From Myxococcales bacterium (GTDB taxonomy: Bacteria > Myxococcota > Bradymonadia > UBA7976 > UBA1532), in the NCBI GenBank assembly GCA_020633515.1, contig JACKDM010000021.1:1-64000 (forward strand): a stretch of DNA of 64,000 bases, in the 5' to 3' direction. The position numbers and the translations under genes are program-made. This document shows positions 38,156-47,100 of the stretch, piece after piece. Every line of letters begins with the position of its first letter. Position 1 is the stretch's first letter. The notes beneath the pieces are model-generated. The model saw nothing but the letters and a program-made list of their open reading frames with translations, did no database searches and was not told the DNA's origin.

Positions 38156-41100
38156 ATGTCTTCTTGCCTTCGCGTCGCAGTGGTCTCTTGCCTGGCGCTG
38201 GTGGTGGTGTGTCCGGGGGCTTGGGCGCAGACGTGGGTGGGGGGGGAGCAGGTCACGTTGGGTGAGGGGTGCGTGGTGAATATCGCCAACCGGACGGCGC
38301 GGCCGGGGGCGGGGGGGGCGTTTGCGATCCCGAACGTGCCGTTCGAGGAGGGGGTTCGGTCGCGGGTGCGGGCGGTGTGCAATCGGGGGGGGCGGTTGGT
38401 TTATGGGGCGTCGGAGCTGTTGGATCTGCGGGAGGATGGGGCGCCGGTGAAGGTGGCGTTCGATCGGGTGCCGCCGTTGCCGCGGCGGTTGGTGCTGCAT
38501 GCGGTGAATGATGATCCGGTGATCGTGGATGCGGACGCGCGGTTGAGCGTGATCGCGTTGGCGGAGATGGGGGATGGGCGGTCGTTGTTCGTGTCTCCAC
38601 CAACCGCGGGGACGCGGTGGACGTCGTCGGATCCGACGGTGGCGACGGTGGATGCGCAGGGGATCGTGACGCCTTTGCGGCGGGGGGAGGTGATCGTTCG
38701 GGCGCAGTTGGAGGGGATCTCGGGGTCGTTGCGGGTGCGGGTGGAGATCCCGGCGGATCGGGATGGGGATGGGTTGCCGGATGAGTGGGAGGTGCAGAAC
38801 GGGCTGGATCCGGATGATCCGGGCGATGCGCTGCTGGATGTGGATCTGGATGGGCTGGATGCGGTGCAGGAGTTCGCGGCGGGGACTTCGCCGGTGGTGG
38901 GGGATGCCGATGGGGATGGGTTGCTGGATGGGGATGAGGTGGCGCGGGGGACGGATGCGCGGCGGGCGGATAGCGATGGGGATGGGTTGCTGGATGGGGA
39001 GGAGCTGCGGGTGGGGACGGATCCGGGTGTGGGAGACACGGACAACGACGGGATCTCGGATGGGGCGGAGCTGGCGTATGGGCTGGATCCGTTGGGGTTC
39101 GACGAGACGACGACGGTGATGGGGCGGGCGGTCGATGGGGATGGGGTGGCGGTGGCGGGGGCGGTGGTGCTGGTGGATGATCGGTTCGGGGGGGTGACGA
39201 ATGTGGCGGGGGTGTTCGAGGTGGGGGGGGTGCTGGCGGGGGTGGATCGGCTGGATGTGAGCGTGCGGGCGGTTCGGGGGGGGGCGGTGCTGGATGGGAA
39301 GGTGCGGGTGGTGCCGGTGCCGATGGGGTCGACGGATGCGGGGGTGGTGACGTTGCGGCCGGCGCGGGGGGCGGTGGGGGGCACGATTCGGGGGCCGCGG
39401 GGGAACGCGGTGGCGGGGGCGCGGGTGCGGGTGCGGGTGGGGGAGGATGAGCGGGCGGTGAACGCGAACGCGGCGGGGCAGTATCTGTTGCAGCGGTTCG
39501 ATGAGGGGCCGGTGACGGTGGTGGCGACGGATCCGCGGACGGGGCTGCGGGGGTTTGCGTCGGCGGTGCTGGTGGCGGGGGCGTCGGTGACGGTGGATGT
39601 GGGGTTGACGGCGTCGGGCACGGTGGAGGGGACGGTGTTCGGGCGGGGGGATGTGCCGGTGGGGCCGGGGGTGCCGGTGGTGCTGCGGGGGCCGGTGAAT
39701 CGGGAGACGGTGACGGATCGGTTCAGTCGGTTCCGGTTCGATTTCATCGCGCTGGGGGCCTACACGGTGGAGGCGTTCGATGGGGTGGGGAACCGGGGGC
39801 GGACGGGGGCGGCGATTACGGGGACGAATCAGGTGGTGGCGGCGGATGTGACGTTCTTGGGGAAGGGGCGGGTGCGGGGGTTGGTGGAGACGGGGGGCGG
39901 GGCGTTGGTGGCGGGGGCGCAGGTGGCGTTGAGCGGGTCGGGGGTGTTCGGGGGGAGCGGGAGCGCGGTGTCGGATGGGGTGGGGGCGTTTGTGATCGAG
40001 GATGTGTTCGTGGGGCCGTTTGCGGTGACGGCGCGGGATCCGCGGACGGGGTTGGCGGCGGCGGGGGAGGGGCGGGTGTCGTTCGAGGGGGAGGATGTTC
40101 GGGTCTCCCTCACCTTGCGCGCGGCGGGGCAGATCGGGGGGATGGTGCGGGCTTCGGACGAGGAGACGCCGGTTCCGGGGGCGATCGTGACGGTTGATCC
40201 GGGCGGGCGGCGGGTGGTGGCGGATGGGGCGGGGCGGTTTGTGGTGGAGGGGCTGCCGCTGGGGCGGTACGCGGTGACGGCGCAGCCGGTGGGGGAGGCG
40301 GATCGGGGGCGGGTGGAGGTGGATGTGCTGGAGGCGGATCGGGAGGTGGTGGCGGATGTGACGTTGCGGGGGCTGGGCACGGTGGAGGTGCGGGTGCGGG
40401 ACGCGGGGGGGGCGGCGGTGGCGAATACGCGGGTGGCGTTGTCGGGGCGGGCGGGGTTCGTTCAGGAGCTGGTGGGGGTGTCGGGGGCGGATGGGGTGGC
40501 GCGGTTCGAGGGGGTGATCGCGGGGGGGTTCGGGGTGGCGGCGACGGAGCCGTTGTCGGGGCTGTCGGGTGAGGTGGCGTCGAGCGTGCTGGCGGGGGAG
40601 ACGGTGGGGGTGGAGCTGCGGTTGGAGGGGGCGGCGACGGTGTCGGGGCGGGCGTTGGCGGCGGATGGGGCGACGCCGGTGCGGGGGGTTCGGGTGCGGT
40701 TGGTGCCGTCGGAGCGGGAGGTGTGGTCGGATGCGGCAGGAAGGTTCCGGTTCGATCTGGTGCCGGTGGCGGGGGGGCCGTATGGGCTGGAGGCGTTCGA
40801 TGGGACGGGGACGCGGCGGGCGCGGGTGGTGGGGGTGGCGCCGGTGGCGCATGGGGAGGTGGTGGAGCGGGATCTGGTGCTGATCGGGACGGGGACGGTG
40901 GTGGGGGTGGCGCGGGATCCGGAGGGGCGGCCGGTGGTGGGGGCGGCGGTGACGGTGGATAGCGCGGTGGAGGGGGCGCCGCGGCGGTTCGCGGCGACGG
41001 GGCCGGATGGGGTGTTTCGGGTGGTGGGGGTGCCGGTGGGGCGGGTGACGGTGGCGGCTTCACTGCGGGCGGGGCGGCTGGCGGGGCAGCGCTTGGGGGA

Positions 41101-44100
41101 GGTGCGGGCGGATGGGGAGGTGGTGGAGCTGGATGTGCCGATGGCGGTGGATGTGATCCCGCCGCCGGGGGATCCGGCGGCGTCGCTGGGGAATCCGCGG
41201 GTGGCGCGGTTGTTCGATGGGAACAACCTGGAGTTTGCGATCCATCAGGATGGCTCGATTCGGAATGGGACGGGGAATGTGTTCCGGGGTGATGGGGGGC
41301 TTTCGAGCGGGGGGTTCTTGCTGGGGGTGCGGGGCGAGGGGGAGGCGGGCTTCGCGCCGTTCGTGGGGCGGGGGGGGCGCCTGGAGCTGGGGGGGCGGCA
41401 GGTGGTGCTGCCGGGGGATGGGCCGGGGGGGTTGCGGATCACGCGGAAGGTGTTCGTGCCGGCGGATGGGTACTTCGTGCGGTTCCTGGAGGTGCTGGAG
41501 AACCCGACGGATGCGCCGGTGACGGTGGATTTGCAGGTGCAGAGCCACTTTTCGTTCACGACGGAGGTGCGGGACGGGTTCACGTTCACCGATCCGCCGC
41601 AGTTGGTGACGACGGGGAGCGGGGATGGGTTCGTGTTGGTGGGCGCGGCTTTGGGGGCGGGGGCGGATCGGTGGGCGATGGTGGATGACGATGATGATGT
41701 GGATCCGTTCGAGGCGGCGAACAGTCCGCCGGTGGTGCATGTGTTCGATGGGGACGCAGGGGGACGCGGGGCGGATGAGGCGGCGTTCGAGCTGGATCCG
41801 GGGGCGCGGTTCGCGCGGTTGTCGGCGACGTGGCGGCGGGTGGCGGTGCAGCCGCGGTCGACGGTGGTGGTGATGCATGTGGGGGTTCAGCAGCTCGATC
41901 GGGAGGGGGCGTTGGTGGCGGCGGAGCGGCTGGCGGCGGGGGCGCCGGAGCTGTTGGCGGGGCTGTCGGTGGGGGAGGTGGGGGCGTTGTTGAACTTCGG
42001 GGCGGGGGCGGTGGCGGCGTTGCCGGCGCTGGATGCGGCGGTGGAGGGGCGGGTGCTGGAGGGGGATGGGGTGACGTTGGTGCCGGGGGCGGGGGTGCGG
42101 TGGCAGAGTCGGCATCCGTTGTTTCGGCGGGTGCAGCGGGTGACGGCGCGGGCGGATGGGCGGTATGGGGTGGTGGCGCGGGTGGGGAGCGATCGGGGCG
42201 ATAACGTGGTGGTGCCGCGGGTGGGGTTCGATGTGTGGGGGGTTCATCCGAGTACGGAGCTGGTGGCGCCGCGGGTGGGGGGGGCGTGTGGTGGGGTGGG
42301 GGCGGCGGTGCGGGATGTCGTGTTCGGGAATGGCGCGGTGGTGGGGGGGGTGGTGCGGCGGGCGGATGGGAACGTGGTGAGCTCGGGGGAGGTGGCGTTG
42401 CTGGATTCGGGGCTGCGGCGGGCGCCGCGGGTGCCGATCGCGGTGGATGGGCGGTTTGTGCTGACGGGGGTGCCGGCGGGGAGCTTCCGGGTGCAGGCGG
42501 AGGTGCCGATCCCGGGGGGGACGCCGCTCTTGGGGGGGGCGCCGGTGGTGGTGCGGGCGGGGGAGGCGCTGGAGGTGCCGATCACGTTGGCGGCGGCGGG
42601 GGGCGTGGGGGGGACGGTGCGGGATGGGGGGGGGAACCCGGCGGTGGGGGTCGCGGTGGGGGTGGCGGCGGGGGCGCTGCGGCGGCGGGGGGAGACGGAT
42701 ACCGGCGGGCGGTATGCGTTTTTCGATCTGCCGGAGGGCGTTGTACGGGTCTCCGCCACCGAGACGCGGACCGGAATCGTGAGCGCGGTGGATGTGCTGA
42801 TCGACGCGGCGGAGCAGGCGACGGCCGATCTGGCGCTGGTGCCGCTGGGGTCGGTGCGGTTGGTGGTGACGGACTCGCGGGGGGCGGCGCTGGTGGATGC
42901 GCCGGTGGCGGTGCGGCGGGCGGCGATGGGGGAGCACTTCGTGTCGGCGGGGCGGACGGGGCCGGGCGGGGTGCTGCGGGTGTTCGACGTGCCGCGGGGG
43001 GCGTTCACGGTGCGGGCGCAGAATCCGCGGAACTCGGAGATCGTGGCGGCGGGGGATGGGGCGGTCGCGAACCACGGCGAGGAGGTCGAGCTGCGGTTGG
43101 TGGTGCCGGTGGACGAGCCGCCGCAGGTGGTGGTGACGGCGCCGGTGGCGGGGGCGGCGGTGCTCGAGGGCACCGTGGTGACGATCCGGGCGGAGGCGGT
43201 GGATGACTTCGGGGTGCGGCGGGTGGAGTTCTACGCGGACGGGGTGGCGATCGGGGCGGATGAGACCGCGCCGTATGCGGTGGATTATGTGATGCCGCAG
43301 GGTGATGGCGGGGCGGTGGCGGTGACGGCGGTGGCGGTGGATGGGGGGCAGAACCGGACGACGTCGGCGGTGGTGTCGGTGGTGCGGCGGGATGACGCGC
43401 AGCTCCCGACGGTGCGGTTCACGGCGCCGTTCGAGGGGGCGGCGTTCATCGAGGGCACGACGGTCGATGTGGCGGTGAACGCGGCGGATGACGTGGCGGT
43501 GGCGCGGGTGGAGTTCCTGGCGGATGGGGCGCCGATCGGGGTGGTGGCGGAGCCGCCGTATGCCGTGCGGTATGCGGTGCCGGTGGGTCGGCCGGGGGCG
43601 CTGACGCTGGCGGCGGTGGTGGTGGACGGGGCGGGGAATCGGGTGGAGGCGCAGCGGGTGATCACGGTCGTGGATGACGCGCCGCCGGTGCTGCGGGTGG
43701 TGGAGGTGCCGGCGCGGGTGGTCGAGGGGCAGCCGGTGCGGGTGGTGGCGGAGGTGGTGGATGAGGGGGAGGTGACGGTCGATCTGCTGGCGCCGGGGGG
43801 CGGGGGCGCGGGCGCTGTGCGGGTGGTGGAGACGCGTACACGGCCGCCGTATCGCTTCGAGCAGACCGCGCCGTCCGCCGCGTCCGTGGGTGGGATCTGG
43901 AACCTCACCGTGCGTGCTCGTGACACGCAAGACCAGGTCTCGCAGCTGGAAATCCCGATCGAGGTCATCGTCGACGCTCCGCCGGTCGTCCGGATCCTCG
44001 CGCCCGGCGTGGGCGCGGCGGGCACCGAGGGCGCGACCGTCGCGGTCACCGCGGAGGCCGAGGACGAGCTCGGGGTCGCTGAGGTCCGCTTCTTCGTCGA

Positions 44101-47100
44101 CGGCGTCCAACGCGCCGCGCGCCTCGCGCCGCCCTTCACCGCCGATCTCCAGATCCCGGCCGGCGACGATGGCGCGCCGGTCGCGTTCCGCGTCGAGGCG
44201 GTCGACACCGGAGGCCAGGTCGGTCAGGCGCAGGTCGAGGTGACGCGACGCGACGACGCGGTCCCGCCGACCGGGCGCATCACCAGCCCCGAGGCCGGGA
44301 GCACGCTGACGGTCGGCCCGAGCGACGTGATGATCCTGCTCGCTCGCGATACGCGCGCGGGGCCGATCGCCGACATCGGCTTCGGCGGGGACGGGCGCGC
44401 GGCGCAGGTCGCGGTGGCGCGGGCGCTGGTCGCCCGGTTCGATCCCGCCACGACCCGGATCGGGGTCGCCGACTACGCTGATGCGGCGCTGACCCGGCAG
44501 GCGATCACCGGCGACTTCGCCGCGGTCGACGCCGCCTTCGCCGCCTTCGCCGCTCGTGGGGTCGCTGGTGGCCCCGATCTCGGCGACGCGGTCGACGAAG
44601 CGCTGCGGCGCCTCGTCCGGGCCCCGGCTCGGCGGGCGGCGGCGCCGGTGGTCTATCTCTTCTCACTCGGTGGCGGGGCGCTGCCGGGGGCCGCGCTCGA
44701 ACGGGCGGTCGCGGCGGGGCTGGTGGTGCACACCGTCGGCTTCGGGGCGGTCGCCGATCCGGTCCTCGGCCAGATCGCCGCGGTGACGGGCGGGGTCTAC
44801 ACCCGCCTCGCCGGGCCGGCCGATCTCACGGCGCTCGACAGGGTCGCGCAGATCGGCGCGGCGGCGCTGGTGGTCACCGTCGACGCGAGCGACGACGTCG
44901 CCGTGCGGCGGGTGACCTCCAGCGTGACCGGCGCGGGGATCGCGACCGAGGTGGTCGATGATCGGGCGCCGTTCAACATGATCGTCGACCTGCCCCCGCT
45001 CGCGGGCCCCACCGCGCTGATCCTGGGGGGCTCGGTCGAGGACTTCGGCGATGTCGCGACGCCTCTGGAGCCGGTCGAGGTCACCGTGCTCCCGGCCGAT
45101 ACCGCGCCGGTCATCGACGCGGTGGCCCCCACGGTGGGCGCGGAGGGCGATCTCGTCGTGTTGAGCGGCCGCTTCTTCGACCCGGCGGCCGCGCGCAATA
45201 CGGTGCGCTTCGGCGGTGCGGCGGGGCGGGTGATCGACGCGACCAAGATCGAGCTGGTCGTCGAGGTCCCGCTCGGGGCTGGAGACGGCATCACGGTCGA
45301 AGCCGAAGGGCGGCGGTCGTCGCCGATCGCGTTCGCGCTCGACAACGACCGTGATGGCATGACCGACGCCGAGGAGCGCGCGCGCGGTCTCGATCCACGG
45401 GTGGCAGACAGCGACGGGGATGGCATCGACGACGGCGACGAGCTCGCGGCCGGGACTGATCCGGGGCTGGCGGACACGGATGGGGATGGGCTACGCGATG
45501 GGTTCGAGGTGGCGTTCGGCTTCGATCCGACCGGCCCCGACGACGGTGGTGGAGACCCGGACAACGACGGGTTGATCAACCGGCGTGAGCAGCTCGCGGC
45601 CACCGATCCGCGGGTCCCCGACAGCGACGGCGACGGCCTCCTCGACGGCGCGGAGATCGACACCCACGGCACCGACCCCGCCCGCGCCGACACGGACGGG
45701 GGCGGCGTGGTCGACGGCGACGAGGTGCGCGACGACGGGACCGATCCGCGCCTCGCGGGCGATGACCGGGCGCCTCGAGCGACCCCCCTCGTGCTGCGCG
45801 ATGGGGATGGCTTCAACTGGGACATCGCCGACGACGGGCACGTCGAGCAGGGGACCTTCGATGCGTTCGACGGTGCCCTGCGGCTGCGTGTCGGGGGACA
45901 GGCGTTCCCCGTGGGGGCGCGCGTCACCGCCGAACTCGGCGGCCGCCAGCTCCGCATCGGCCCCGCGGCCGTGGCGGGATTGCAGGTGCGACGAAAGGTC
46001 TATGTGCCCGCCGACGCCGGCTTCGCGCGCTACGCCGAGATCATCGACAACCCGAGCGGCGCCGCCGTCGCCGTCACGGTGCAGTTGACCGGGCGCCTCG
46101 GCAGCGACGGTGAGACCAGGCTGGTCGCCTCATCGTCGGCTGACGGGCAGACGACGGCCGCCGATGACTGGTGGATCACCGACGATGGCGACGCGGGCGG
46201 CGGCGATCCCCCCGTCGAGCTGACCTTCTCCGGCGTCGGCGCGCGGGTCGAACCGAGCCTCGCGCGGGTGGTCGGCGCGACCTACACGATCGACTTGCCC
46301 GTCGTTGTTCCGGCCTCGGGGCGCGTGGTGGTGCTGCACTTCGCTCGTCAGCGCCCCAATCGGGCGGCTGCGCTCGCCGACGCGGGCGCGCTGGCGTCAC
46401 TGTCGGGCGGCGCGCTCGCGGGGTTGCGCGTGGATGAGCGGGCGGGGGTCGTCAACTTCAACGCGGCGCCAGACGCCGACGGTGATGGCCTCTCCGACGT
46501 GGATGAGCTGACGTCGGGGACCGATCCGGCGGCGCCGGACACCGACGACGATGGGCTCCTCGACGGCTTCGAAGTGCGCTTCGGCTTCGACCCGCTCACC
46601 GCCGGTGAGGGTGGGGGAGACCCGGACAACGACGGGCTGACGACGCTCCGCGAGCAGGCGGCCGGCACGAATCCCCGCCGCTTCGACAGCGACGGCGACG
46701 GCCTCGGCGATGGCGCTGAGCTCGATCTGCACGGCACTGATCCGCTCTCGATCGACACCGACCTCGACGGCCTGACCGACGGCGTCGAGATCGATGAAGC
46801 CGGCAGCGATCCCACGGCGGCCGACACGGACGGCGACGGCCTCGACGACGCCGACGAGTTCGAACTCATCGGGACCGATCCCGCCCGACCCGACACCGAC
46901 GGCGATGGCATGCCCGACGGTTACGAGTTCGCCGAAGGCTTCGACCCCCTCCTCGCCGCAGACGGCGTCGCGGATGCCGACCTCGACGGGCTCGTCAACC
47001 GCGCCGAGTTCGCCGCCGGCACCGATCCGCGCGACGCGGACAGCGACGACGATGGCCTCCATGACGGCGAAGAGGTGGCCATCGGCACCGACCCGCTCGA

